Origin: an uncultured Prevotellaceae bacterium
GTDB taxonomy: Bacteria; Bacteroidota; Bacteroidia; Bacteroidales; Bacteroidaceae
Assembly (NCBI GenBank): GCA_937900485.1
Contig: CALCEL010000025.1
Location: forward strand, 1 to 40,772
Direction of reading: 5' to 3'
DNA: 40,772 nucleotides
The translations under genes and the position numbers were made by a program. Below the pieces are notes generated by a model. The model searched no databases and was not told where the DNA came from. It saw only the letters and a program-made list of their open reading frames with translations. Positions 7,298-15,691 of the stretch are shown here, in pieces (the first letter of the stretch is position 1; each line of letters opens with the position of its first letter).

Positions 7298-8473
7298 TTA
7301 TTTCAACTCGATAATCGCACGACGGTTGAGAGTGTAAGGTTCCACATCATTTACGCCTCCGAGACCCTTAGTCTCAATCTTGTCGCTGCTGACTCCAAGA
7401 CCGATAAGTTCATCTGCAACAGCCTTAGCACGAGCCTCCGACAAAGTCTGGTTGTATGCGGAAGAACCTGTCTTGCTATCGGCAGTACCTGTGATAACAA
7501 CCTTAGCGCCTGTATTCTTAGCCGCAGTAGCGATAGCCTCGATGTTGATAAGATCCTTCTTAGAATTAATCTTAGAAGAGTTGATATTAAAGAATGTAGA
7601 AACCGTATTGGCTACGATAATCTTCTCAGCCGCAGGCACAGGAACCTCAACAGGCTTCTTTGCCAGTTCAGCGCGAAGACGCGCATTCTCATCCTGCTCG
7701 CTCTGAAGTTGTCCGCGCAAGTCATTCAGCTTAGCGCAAGCCTCCTCAGACAGAGCCTCGTAATCCTCGAGATTGACAGCTCTTGACCATGTGTTCTTAC
7801 CGAAGTTATAGCAGAATCCGATCTTCAAGTCGTAAATTTTCTCAGAGCCATTAGAGTAATCGCCGGTAAAGTTATCAAAGAATTTGTCAGTAGTCACATT
7901 AAAAGACCCCTCGAGATAGACACCTATCTCATTACTGAAACGCCACATTGACTGGAAGCCTACTCCAATCAACGGAGTATACGTGTCAAGACAGAAGTTA
8001 CGCACAGCACCCGCTCTTGGAACAAGGCTGAAATTCCAGAAACGATTCTCGTTATATCCATACAAGAGATTTGACATATTGAAAAGATTCTCATATACCA
8101 AATATCCATAGTTTTTACTCTTTTTTGAAATCGCGTATATATCTCCCTGAACATTGATATCATCAAGACCGCCGAAAGCTTCCCAGTCCAAAGTTAAACG
8201 CATTCCATATCCTGGAGTGAACCATTTACCAACAGACACAGCGACTCCATAAGTACGTCCGTAATCCATTGCATTACTGAAAGAATAACCGTTCTTATGA
8301 CCTACACCGACGCCACCACCGATTTGAGCAAACCAGTTAGCCCAAAATGAATTGGTAGCTACCTTCGTGTACTTGTAGTCAGCAGTTGCAGATGTTTCAA
8401 ATTCGCAGTCCTGCGCATTAGCAGCAACAGTACCGAGGCCTAAAAAGACCAAGCACATCATTAACTTTTTCAT
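7298..8473 (-). CDS. OmpA-family outer-membrane protein
   Basis: A 391-residue outer-membrane protein. Signal peptide MKKLMMCLVFLGLGTVAANA, then an eight-strand-type beta-barrel (about residues 25-235: WANWFAQIGGGVGVGHKNGY, VAVSVGKWFTPGYGMRLTLDWEAF, IGVYLEGSFNV and DLKIGFCYNFGKN-like strands). A coiled-coil linker follows (EACAKLNDLRGQLQSEQDEN, ~245-270), then a Pro/Val linker and a C-terminal OmpA/MotB peptidoglycan-binding domain (VVITGTADSKTGSSAYNQTL...ARAKAVADEL, ending NRRAIIELK). The family tethers the outer membrane to peptidoglycan. It is a monocistronic unit with its own -7 box and a strong terminator, so it is probably highly expressed. Confidence 0.93.
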   Translation of the reverse strand: MKKLMMCLVFLGLGTVAANAQDCEFETSATADYKYTKVATNSFWANWFAQIGGGVGVGHKNGYSFSNAMDYGRTYGVAVSVGKWFTPGYGMRLTLDWEAFGGLDDINVQGDIYAISKKSKNYGYLVYENLFNMSNLLYGYNENRFWNFSLVPRAGAVRNFCLDTYTPLIGVGFQSMWRFSNEIGVYLEGSFNVTTDKFFDNFTGDYSNGSEKIYDLKIGFCYNFGKNTWSRAVNLEDYEALSEEACAKLNDLRGQLQSEQDENARLRAELAKKPVEVPVPAAEKIIVANTVSTFFNINSSKINSKKDLINIEAIATAAKNTGAKVVITGTADSKTGSSAYNQTLSEARAKAVADELIGLGVSSDKIETKGLGGVNDVEPYTLNRRAIIELK

Positions 8474-8690
8474 AATACAGAAATCAATTTATATACAACA
8501 ATTATTTTTTTCATTCAATTTCTCATCGAAAGAAAAACGGTCGTATAATGCGCTATAGACACGTTTTCTCACTTTATTCACTCGCAAAGATATAACAAAT
8601 ATTTTATTCCCACCTCAAAAAAACACAAAAAAAACGTCATTTCTTGTTATTTTTTTCTGTTTTTGAGGAATTTCCTTCATTTTTTCCTCT
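8474..8690. other. Intergenic between mutL and the OmpA gene
   Basis: It holds the OmpA -7 box at 8585-8592 and a leader of ~105 nt. The mutL-proximal part is A/T-rich with a short imperfect GGAAATTCC palindrome, but no convincing terminator. Confidence 0.4.
8585..8592 (-). promoter_or_regulatory. -7 box of the OmpA gene
   Basis: TATCTTTG followed by CG in minus sense, ~105 bp upstream of the start at 8473. No good -33 element is seen at the usual 19-21 bp spacing. Confidence 0.6.
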
Positions 8691-10595
8691 TCAAAACATA
8701 TTTTCTATATTATTTTTCTCAATTATTCGATAGACGACCTTACCATCGGGAGTCAATGCGGGAGAAGTAGAAGAAAAGAGTTCTTTAAGCAGATTACCCA
8801 TCTCCATGTCCGACAGCACCTGTCCATAAGATATCGCAGAAGCCCTTGAGACCGCAAGAGCCATAGCCTCCCTTGCCTCAGAGCGCAGGTTCACGCCTTT
8901 CTCCATGGCTGAAGCCACCAGTTCATGCAACAAGTTGTCAATATTCACGCCAATCACCTCTGATGGTATTCCATTGACGGAGTACGCAGCATTACCAAGG
9001 TTAGAGATATCGAATCCCAATGCAGACAAATCTCCAATAATATCCTCGACAGCAACACCTTCCTCCTGACTGAACTGAACTATTTCCGGGAACAGCATTT
9101 TTTGCACAGGTCTTCCATGTTCCCTCATACATCTCATATTCTGTTCAAACAAGACCCTCACATGAGCCCTATGTTGGTCAACTAACAACAAACCAGCGGA
9201 TGATGTTGTCACTATATATCGACCCAAATACTGGAAACGTGGAGCCGAGTCTGCTATAATTCCCTCATCGAATTTCGTGTCGTCGCAAATATCATCGATA
9301 AAAGAAGAAGTCGCGTCCGGTATAACATTGGCATTCATAGAAGAAGCCTCAAGGCCTGTCAATACAGCCTGGTCATTATGTGATGATGGCTCAAGCGTCT
9401 GCAAGTCATCCAGTCCACCCACGCCATCATACAAAGACTCCCAGTTTCTTGCTGACGTGACGTCACGTTCCCTATTTTCCCTGAACGGATTATACGTGGT
9501 CTGCGCACTTTTTGGCGGAGTATACATAGATGGTGCGGCGTTAGAAGACCTATACACCGGGATATCAGGCTTACCATCCACGTCGAAGTCAATCATTGGC
9601 ACATTACAATACTTGCCCAGTGTCTCTTTCACTGTAGCATAAAGAACCTGCCATATAGACTGCTCCTCGTCAAACTTAATCTCTGTCTTAGTAGGATGCA
9701 CATTGACATCGATAGACGAGGAGTCGACGGACATATATATAAAGTACGACACACGTTCTCCGACAGGTATGAGGTTATCAAAAGCCTTCATCACGGCGCT
9801 ATGGAAGTAAGGATGCTTCATGAAACGGCCGTTGACGAAGAAAAACTCCTTTGTTCCTCTCTTTTTAGCCGAGTCCGGTCTAGACACATATCCTGATATA
9901 GTCACCAGAGACGTCTCCACCTCAACAGGCAACAGCTCAGCGTTAATCTTTTTGCCGAACACATCAGAAATGCGCTGTCTCACCGTTGACGAAGGAAGAT
10001 GATACATCTCCGTCCCATTATTAAACAATGAGAAAGCGATATCTGGGTTGACCAGGACGATACGTTCGAAATCCTGGATCACGCTCGACAACTCCGTCTG
10101 AGTGCTCTTTAGGAATTTCCTTCTTGCCGGCACATTATAAAACAAGTTTCTGACGACAAAATTCGTTCCCGCGGCACACGCCACAGGTTCCTGAGTCATG
10201 ATTTTCGACCCCTCAATATGTATGAGAGTACCCAACTCATCATCCTGTCTCCTCGTCGTAAGATCAACATGTGCCACTGCGGCTATCGACGCCAGAGCCT
10301 CACCTCGGAAGCCCATAGTGCACAGTTTAAAAAGATCGTTAGCCTCACGAATCTTTGACGTGGCGTGTCGTTCGAAACACATCCTGGCATCCGTTTCAGA
10401 CATACCCTTTCCGTCATCGACGACCTGCACACTTGTCTTGCCACCGTCAACGACGAGCACCTTGACACTCATCGCACCGGCGTCAATAGAATTCTCCACC
10501 ATCTCCTTAACGATAGACGATGGACGCTGCACCACCTCCCCCGCGGCAATCTGATTAGCAACGGAGTCAGGCAAAAGATGAATGATATCCTCCAT
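8691..10595 (-). CDS. mutL: DNA mismatch repair protein MutL
   Basis: 634 residues, a normal MutL length. The N-terminal GHKL ATPase is complete: GEVVQRPSSIVKEMVENSIDAGA (motif I), DDGKGM (motif II), GFRGEALASIA (motif III), and NLFYNVPARRKFLK. A long Ser/Asn-rich linker (about 350-440) leads to a C-terminal dimerisation domain. The canonical endonuclease motif DQHAxxER is here DQHRAHVRVLFE (residues 473-484), with the Glu of ER replaced by Val479. It couples MutS mismatch recognition to downstream repair. Its start codon overlaps the stop of the small membrane-protein gene by one base (TAATG), so it is translationally coupled and is the last gene of the PPIase/OstA operon. Confidence 0.97.
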   Translation of the reverse strand: MEDIIHLLPDSVANQIAAGEVVQRPSSIVKEMVENSIDAGAMSVKVLVVDGGKTSVQVVDDGKGMSETDARMCFERHATSKIREANDLFKLCTMGFRGEALASIAAVAHVDLTTRRQDDELGTLIHIEGSKIMTQEPVACAAGTNFVVRNLFYNVPARRKFLKSTQTELSSVIQDFERIVLVNPDIAFSLFNNGTEMYHLPSSTVRQRISDVFGKKINAELLPVEVETSLVTISGYVSRPDSAKKRGTKEFFFVNGRFMKHPYFHSAVMKAFDNLIPVGERVSYFIYMSVDSSSIDVNVHPTKTEIKFDEEQSIWQVLYATVKETLGKYCNVPMIDFDVDGKPDIPVYRSSNAAPSMYTPPKSAQTTYNPFRENRERDVTSARNWESLYDGVGGLDDLQTLEPSSHNDQAVLTGLEASSMNANVIPDATSSFIDDICDDTKFDEGIIADSAPRFQYLGRYIVTTSSAGLLLVDQHRAHVRVLFEQNMRCMREHGRPVQKMLFPEIVQFSQEEGVAVEDIIGDLSALGFDISNLGNAAYSVNGIPSEVIGVNIDNLLHELVASAMEKGVNLRSEAREAMALAVSRASAISYGQVLSDMEMGNLLKELFSSTSPALTPDGKVVYRIIEKNNIENMF

Positions 10596-10885
10596 TAAAA
10601 TGGCAGTTGACCTGTTTTCAGAAAATAAGCTATTACCAACAGAACAATAATCGCTATGATGAGCACAGAGTAAGGAACCGGCTTCTTTCCGCTCTCCTTT
10701 CGCTGTCTCACATACTTTGTGGCGCCGACAAATTTTCCCCTCACATCTTCAGGAGTAAACTCTTTCGGCGGCAAGATGCCAAGGTCACGTTTAGCCTTTT
10801 CCTCTATTTTCTCCAATTTCTCCTTACGAGGATCATAATATATGTAATTATGCTGAAAGCCTCTTGGCTTCCTTACTGAAAACAT
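10595..10885 (-). CDS. Small conserved membrane protein upstream of mutL
   Basis: About 96 residues from the start at 10885 (MFSVRKPRGFQHNYIYYDPR); the frame continues to a start at 10918, less likely. A charged N-terminal half (DPRKEKLEKIEEKAKRDLG, ~residues 17-36) is followed by a single C-terminal transmembrane helix (VPYSVLIIAIIVLLVIAYFL) and a four-to-five-residue tail, so it is a tail-anchored-like topology. Function unknown. The stop overlaps the mutL start codon, and the same short gene between OstA and mutL is, as far as I recall, common in Bacteroidales. Confidence 0.75.
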   Translation of the reverse strand: MFSVRKPRGFQHNYIYYDPRKEKLEKIEEKAKRDLGILPPKEFTPEDVRGKFVGATKYVRQRKESGKKPVPYSVLIIAIIVLLVIAYFLKTGQLPF

Positions 10886-10942
10886 ACCCATAGAAGAACA
10901 ATGTTTTATGGCGGGCAAAACTCACCCTCCGTTGTTTACACC

Positions 10943-12583
10943 TTATTTAATATTATCGAGCTTCTGAAGAGGAACCTCCTTTGTCTCAGACTTTTTCAGC
11001 ATAGCCGACTTGTCCTTTCCCCTCCATGTAAATATATCATCCTTACTCATAGGACGGATATAATCGAACCAAGCAAAACGATTAAGGTAGCGTTTATCCT
11101 TAGGTATAGCCAACGGAGGGTAAATCGTTCCTGTCGAGCCGGCCATCCATATCTTGGATATCTTTTTGTTTTCCATATATGTAATGACCTTAGAGGTCTC
11201 GTTGTACATCATACCTATCCTCGTTCCGTCATCCTCAGCGATGAAATAGTCTATGCACACGTTGCTATGCGCCTCATTACGTTCCAGAGCATTATCCTTG
11301 AAATAGCAGAACATCTCCTTAGACTCCACCTGATTGTACGAGACAGAGTCCAGCCGTTCAATGGTTGTCGCCTGTCCGATGATATGTATCCAGCTCACGG
11401 TGCTGTCATTGTTATATATACGGATTTCCTCTCCAAAGACCTGCTGTCCCTCGTTCCACAATATCGGCTGTCCATACATATACGTGCAAGAGTCACGTTC
11501 ATGGCTGACCAGTGAGTCACACACAGCCTGCACATCAACACGGAAAGCCCGGACCTTATGAAAGGCAAACAGGTCATGGTATGCGGAGTCAGTGTCGATA
11601 TTATAGCTCATCATCCTCAGCGTATCGGCGTGCACATACAAGGTATCCTTCTCGGAGAACTCATACGCCACGGCACTGTCCGTAGCCAGCGCCTCTCCAC
11701 TGTTCTGATTATAGAAACAGTAATTACCTGTCAGCATACAGCTGTTCTCGTCGTCAGTCAGCACGACATCCCCGAAAGCCTCGAACATGCCCGTCTCTCG
11801 GTTACAATGAAGGCTGTCGCCCACAATCTTACGCATATCCTTGATGACATACGAGCGGTCAAGCAAGAAAGCCTCTTCAGACTTCGTATCATACTCGCCG
11901 TACTCACCATACACGAATGTTCCGTCATTCGACGTGACATTGGTCGGAGTGACGATTTTCGCCTTTCTCGTGTCAGAATAATAATACAAAGTGTCGGATA
12001 TCAGCTTGAACTTCGGGTTGGTCAACACCACATTATCTGTAAAGAACGCCTCATGCGTGCCCAGCGTGTACTGTCCCCAGTCACTCACCAGCACATTATC
12101 ATCGTCATACAATGTGCCTCCGTACGGATACATGCCAACATCATACAGTCTGTCATAATCCAGATAATCCGTCTCCAGTCGTGTGTTCTTATGTCTTAAC
12201 ACCGAGTGTCCCAGCGTATGTGCCTTAAGCTCCATTCCGTCATACAACAGAGTGTCACAAGTCAGCGTCAAGGTATCTCCCTGCCACATCTTAACATGTC
12301 CATACGCGTTGAAAGAATTATCCTCACGGAAAAAACGAGCGGAGTCACAATCCAGATACATGCCACTATGGAACAGGCGCACCTTACCCACCAAGACGTC
12401 AGCGCGGGGGTCTCTAGCAGTCTTGAACAAGACATCAGAATGGATAAGATGGACCCTATTATCGGAACCCATCTTATCCTTTCTGTCGTCTGCGACGTCT
12501 GCCATTGCGGCTGAACATATGGAGAGAGACAAGACAAGGCTCGTTGCGCCTCTCCACGAACGTATGTATTCTGTTATTCTCAA
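10943..12583 (-). CDS. OstA/LptA-like organic solvent tolerance protein
   Basis: 546 residues with an N-terminal signal peptide (through SICSAAMA) and a beta-jellyroll repeat typical of OstA/LptA: HSDVLFKTARDPRADVLVGKVRLFHSGMYL (residues ~48-78), FNAYGHVKMWQGDTLTLTCDTLLYDG and later FEAFGDVVLTDDENSCMLTGN. LptA/OstA proteins bind lipopolysaccharide in the periplasm and bridge it to the outer-membrane translocon LptD. This long Bacteroidetes form spans several OstA units. It sits between a SurA-like chaperone and mutL in a minus-strand operon, consistent with envelope biogenesis. I do not assign a gene symbol because the orthology to lptA is not one to one. Confidence 0.85.
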   Translation of the reverse strand: MRITEYIRSWRGATSLVLSLSICSAAMADVADDRKDKMGSDNRVHLIHSDVLFKTARDPRADVLVGKVRLFHSGMYLDCDSARFFREDNSFNAYGHVKMWQGDTLTLTCDTLLYDGMELKAHTLGHSVLRHKNTRLETDYLDYDRLYDVGMYPYGGTLYDDDNVLVSDWGQYTLGTHEAFFTDNVVLTNPKFKLISDTLYYYSDTRKAKIVTPTNVTSNDGTFVYGEYGEYDTKSEEAFLLDRSYVIKDMRKIVGDSLHCNRETGMFEAFGDVVLTDDENSCMLTGNYCFYNQNSGEALATDSAVAYEFSEKDTLYVHADTLRMMSYNIDTDSAYHDLFAFHKVRAFRVDVQAVCDSLVSHERDSCTYMYGQPILWNEGQQVFGEEIRIYNNDSTVSWIHIIGQATTIERLDSVSYNQVESKEMFCYFKDNALERNEAHSNVCIDYFIAEDDGTRIGMMYNETSKVITYMENKKISKIWMAGSTGTIYPPLAIPKDKRYLNRFAWFDYIRPMSKDDIFTWRGKDKSAMLKKSETKEVPLQKLDNIK

Positions 12584-12679
12584 AACAACAATCTCCTATT
12601 GTGTGTCACAAGTGATGAGCATCACTCATCAGCCTTCCACATGTATATGCTTACGTAAAAACACAGATGGCGCGCCAAC

Positions 12680-14053
12680 TCACTTAATCCAGCCGGAATA
12701 CTGGAACTCGCAGTTTCTCCAATCCTCGTTGATTCTCACGTAAGTCGTTTTCATCTTCTGTTTAATCCAGTTCTCTATCTTCTCCTGGCTAAGCTTATCA
12801 ACCACCACATTCTGCAGAACCTGATAATCATCTGCCACCGTAGCGTGATGTCCGTCAATCCTATTCTTCAACTTGACGATAGCCACCACTTCCTTACCCT
12901 TAGAGTCGATCATGACAAAAGGCCTTGAAATCTCGCCTATATTCATTGATGACACAGCCTTAGCCACTTCAGCTGGCAGGTCCTTCATCTCGAATCTCGG
13001 TGTTCCGTAAGACACGCTCTCCGCCTTATTCACCATCAGTCCGTGGTTGTTACGTGTCTCTTTGTCATCAGACACATACTGTGTTGACTCGTCAAACGTG
13101 AACGTACCCTTACGTATCTCATTAGCCAGAGAGTCAAGTTCATTGACAGCCTCCGTCAACGCCTCGTCCGACACCTTCGGTTTTCTCAGTATGTGACGCA
13201 CGTTGACTCTCTCGCCACGTTTCTCTATGAGCTGTATGATGTGATATCCGAACTCAGACTCAACGATCTTAGACACAGCCTTAGGGTCTGTCAGGTTGAA
13301 CGCCACATTAGCGAACTCAGGCACCAGCTCACCCCTTCCCACGAAACCAAGCTCACCACCTCTTCTGGCAGACACGGCGTCCTCAGAATATAGCAGTGCC
13401 AAAGTGGAGAATTTCTGTGATCCGTTGTTAACTCTCTCCGTATACTCACGGAGTTCATCCTTTATGCGGTCAATCTCCTCCTGTGATATCTTAGGGTTGC
13501 GCACGATAATCTGCACCTCCACCTTAGTAGGCACAAACGGGATGCTATCCTCCGGCATATCCTTAAAATATCGTCTCACCTGTGCCGGAGTAACCTTGAT
13601 GTTGCTTACCAGTCCCTCTCTCACCTGGCTCATCATGAGATAGTCTTTGACGACTGTGAACTGTTGTTCACGAATCTGTGTGAGACTCTTATTCATCAGC
13701 TCCTCAAGTTTCTCCTTTGAGCCAACCTGAGCGATGAATCCTTCTATTCTGTCGTTGACATTCTGGAACACCTCATTGTCAGACACCTCCACACTATCTA
13801 TAGCCGCCTGATGGAGGAACAGCTTTTGTATGGCAAGCTGCTCAGGAATGACGCAGTACGGATCTCCGTCCCATCTCTGTCCCTGAGCCAGACCCTCAAT
13901 CCTGGCTTGCTCCACGTCTGACTTCAATATAGCCTCATCACCTACCACCCATATCACCTCATCTATAACATTATTAGCCACACCTCTCTGTGCGTATGTC
14001 AGCGCCACGTTAGCCGACAGTGCTAAAGCAAAGGTCCAAAACCACTTTCTCAT
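12680..14053 (-). CDS. SurA-like periplasmic peptidyl-prolyl isomerase
   Basis: 457 residues with a signal peptide (through NVALTYA). Residues ~25-170 form the SurA N-terminal chaperone domain (VIDEVIWVVGDEAILKSDVEQ...). A first parvulin domain follows (~175-285; KVEVQIIVRNP, GGELGFVGRGELVPEFANVAFNL, SEFGYHIIQLIEKRGERVNVRHIL). A second, degenerate parvulin-like segment (~285-390) carries the pattern HILRKPKVS...NNHGLMV. It folds outer-membrane proteins in the periplasm. It lies 11 bp downstream of another PPIase gene. The start is the ATG before the hydrophobic signal sequence. Confidence 0.92.
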   Translation of the reverse strand: MRKWFWTFALALSANVALTYAQRGVANNVIDEVIWVVGDEAILKSDVEQARIEGLAQGQRWDGDPYCVIPEQLAIQKLFLHQAAIDSVEVSDNEVFQNVNDRIEGFIAQVGSKEKLEELMNKSLTQIREQQFTVVKDYLMMSQVREGLVSNIKVTPAQVRRYFKDMPEDSIPFVPTKVEVQIIVRNPKISQEEIDRIKDELREYTERVNNGSQKFSTLALLYSEDAVSARRGGELGFVGRGELVPEFANVAFNLTDPKAVSKIVESEFGYHIIQLIEKRGERVNVRHILRKPKVSDEALTEAVNELDSLANEIRKGTFTFDESTQYVSDDKETRNNHGLMVNKAESVSYGTPRFEMKDLPAEVAKAVSSMNIGEISRPFVMIDSKGKEVVAIVKLKNRIDGHHATVADDYQVLQNVVVDKLSQEKIENWIKQKMKTTYVRINEDWRNCEFQYSGWIK

Positions 14054-14064
14054 TGTCCGATTCT

Positions 14065-15480
14065 TTAATGATTATTTACAGTCTCAACAACATCGTCATT
14101 AACCTTCACCGTATACTTAGCTCGCAGCTTCTCGACCCAGTCCACCTCAATCATGGTCTGATAGTCAGTGATGACCTGGCCTCTCACGTCCTTGTACGTC
14201 CTTGGTTTCTTAGCCAATTTGCCGTATACTCCTGTAGCCTCAAATCCCTTGGTAGGTTTCAGCTCACCAGTCTTGAACTGCAACTTATCCACATTCGCGT
14301 TATCACCTTTCTTATATATGCCACGCTCCACGCGTATCAGCTTGACAGAGTCATTATTGAATGTCGATGTGAGAGTCTTCGCCCAGTCAGCCTCATCGAC
14401 GCCCTTCAGTCTCTTCTTGGCAGCGGCCAACGTAGCCTCATCCTTGGCGTGTATCACCACACCACAGAAGCGAGGCGAGTCCCACACGTAGTTTTTCTTG
14501 TTTCTGTTGAAGAAAGACTGCAAACCAGCCTCATCGTTCTTCGCCTTGTCCCAAATTTCAGACTTACACACCTCATACATGAGAGTTCCGTCGTAATACT
14601 CCTGTGACAGATACTTCAGGTCACGGTCCTTATCCTGCAGTTTCTTACAAAGTTCATCCACTATCACCTCACGGCTCACGTTACGCTGTTTTGCCACAGA
14701 GTCGATATAATTGTTGGCGGAAGCCTCCTTGACTCCTCTTTGCTCCAGGAACTTGACTATATTGTCGTGATGGAACTCATAAGGTTCGAAAGGATGTCTG
14801 TCTTCCATTTTTATTATATGCCAACCGGCAGCGGTAAGCACCGGCTCAGACATCTCGCCAGCCTTCAGCGCATATGCGGCCTTCTCGAACTCAGGAATCA
14901 TCATGCCCTTACCGAACTGTCCCAGACTTCCGCCGTTATTCTTAGTGTGCGTGTCATCTGAGCACTTCTTCGCAATCTCCGCGAAGTCAGCGCCGTTAAG
15001 CAGCAACTTATAGATGGAGTCGATACGCTGTTTCGCAGCCTCCCTCTGTGACTCCTTAGCATCCTGACGGACGAGCACGAGGATGTGAGACGCCGTAAGC
15101 ATATCGTCACCGCCGAATCGGGCCACCGTGTTGTCATAAGTGATGCGAGCCTCACGCTCGATAAAAGCCGTGTCGACAATAGTAGGAAGAACCATCTGTT
15201 CCTTATATCCCGCCAACTCACGTCGTATTTTCCCAATCGTGTCAATACCGGCATCTTCCGCCGCAGCTACCTTGAGCTTAAAATCCACGAATAAAGGAAC
15301 ATACTCCTTTACACTTTTCTTATCCAACACACCGTCAGAGTTGTTCTTATTGTATGAGTACTCAAACTCGGAACGAGTGATGTCTTTTCCATTTATCGTC
15401 ATTACGACCGGATCACTAACCTGTGCCATAACATTGGCAGCGAGTAATGTTCCAACAACAGCGAATGCTATTTTTCTCAT
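14065..15480 (-). CDS. Parvulin-type peptidyl-prolyl isomerase
   Basis: About 471 residues from ATG 15480, chosen because it begins the signal peptide MRKIAFAVVGTLLAANVMA; the frame extends to 15513 without benefit. Parvulin domain at ~residues 120-230: ASHILVLV, GADFAEIAKKCSDD, GGSLGQFGKGMMIPEFEKAAYAL, AAGWHIIKMEDRHP. A second region (about 300-440) has the pattern PRFCGVVIHAKDEATLAAAKKRL and KYTVKVND at the end and could be a degenerate PPIase domain. It is the first gene of a probable operon with the SurA-like gene, OstA, the small membrane protein and mutL. Its promoter lies only ~40 bp from the end of the polyvalent-protein fragment. Confidence 0.92.
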   Translation of the reverse strand: MRKIAFAVVGTLLAANVMAQVSDPVVMTINGKDITRSEFEYSYNKNNSDGVLDKKSVKEYVPLFVDFKLKVAAAEDAGIDTIGKIRRELAGYKEQMVLPTIVDTAFIEREARITYDNTVARFGGDDMLTASHILVLVRQDAKESQREAAKQRIDSIYKLLLNGADFAEIAKKCSDDTHTKNNGGSLGQFGKGMMIPEFEKAAYALKAGEMSEPVLTAAGWHIIKMEDRHPFEPYEFHHDNIVKFLEQRGVKEASANNYIDSVAKQRNVSREVIVDELCKKLQDKDRDLKYLSQEYYDGTLMYEVCKSEIWDKAKNDEAGLQSFFNRNKKNYVWDSPRFCGVVIHAKDEATLAAAKKRLKGVDEADWAKTLTSTFNNDSVKLIRVERGIYKKGDNANVDKLQFKTGELKPTKGFEATGVYGKLAKKPRTYKDVRGQVITDYQTMIEVDWVEKLRAKYTVKVNDDVVETVNNH

Positions 15481-15526
15481 TTTAATTCTCTTTTTGGATG
15501 TCGCCCGACACAAACCCGCTACGTCA

Positions 15527-15538
15527 CCAGTCGACTGG
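15527..15538. repeat. 12-bp palindrome in the PPIase operon leader
   Basis: CCAGTCGACTGG, a perfect palindrome inside the ~160-nt leader. Could be a small hairpin or a binding site; too short to tell. Confidence 0.3.
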
Positions 15539-15646
15539 CACGTACATCACTGATTGTCAGCTCACGGCAATATGCATGCGCACATCACTTACTATATAAT
15601 ACCAAGTAACAAGAACCCAGCACGGCTCTTTTTCATATTTTGCGTG

Positions 15647-15654
15647 CGAAGTTA
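15647..15654 (-). promoter_or_regulatory. -7 box of the PPIase-OstA-mutL operon
   Basis: TAACTTCG followed by CACG, in minus sense. The 13-bp string TTAACTTCGCACG is identical to that at YjbH promoter P2. The leader to the start at 15480 is ~160 nt. No obvious -33 TTG lies at 19-21 bp. Confidence 0.6.
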
Positions 15655-15691
15655 ATGAAAAAACATGAAACATTCGTATTTATAAATGTTA

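Noticed and set aside
8640..8690. Terminator after mutL
   Set aside because: Only a short AGGAAATTCCT palindrome in an A/T-rich tract; not strong enough to call.
11558..12199. 213-codon plus-strand ORF inside the OstA gene
   Set aside because: It is the antisense shadow of the OstA-like gene, with no domain or start-signal support.
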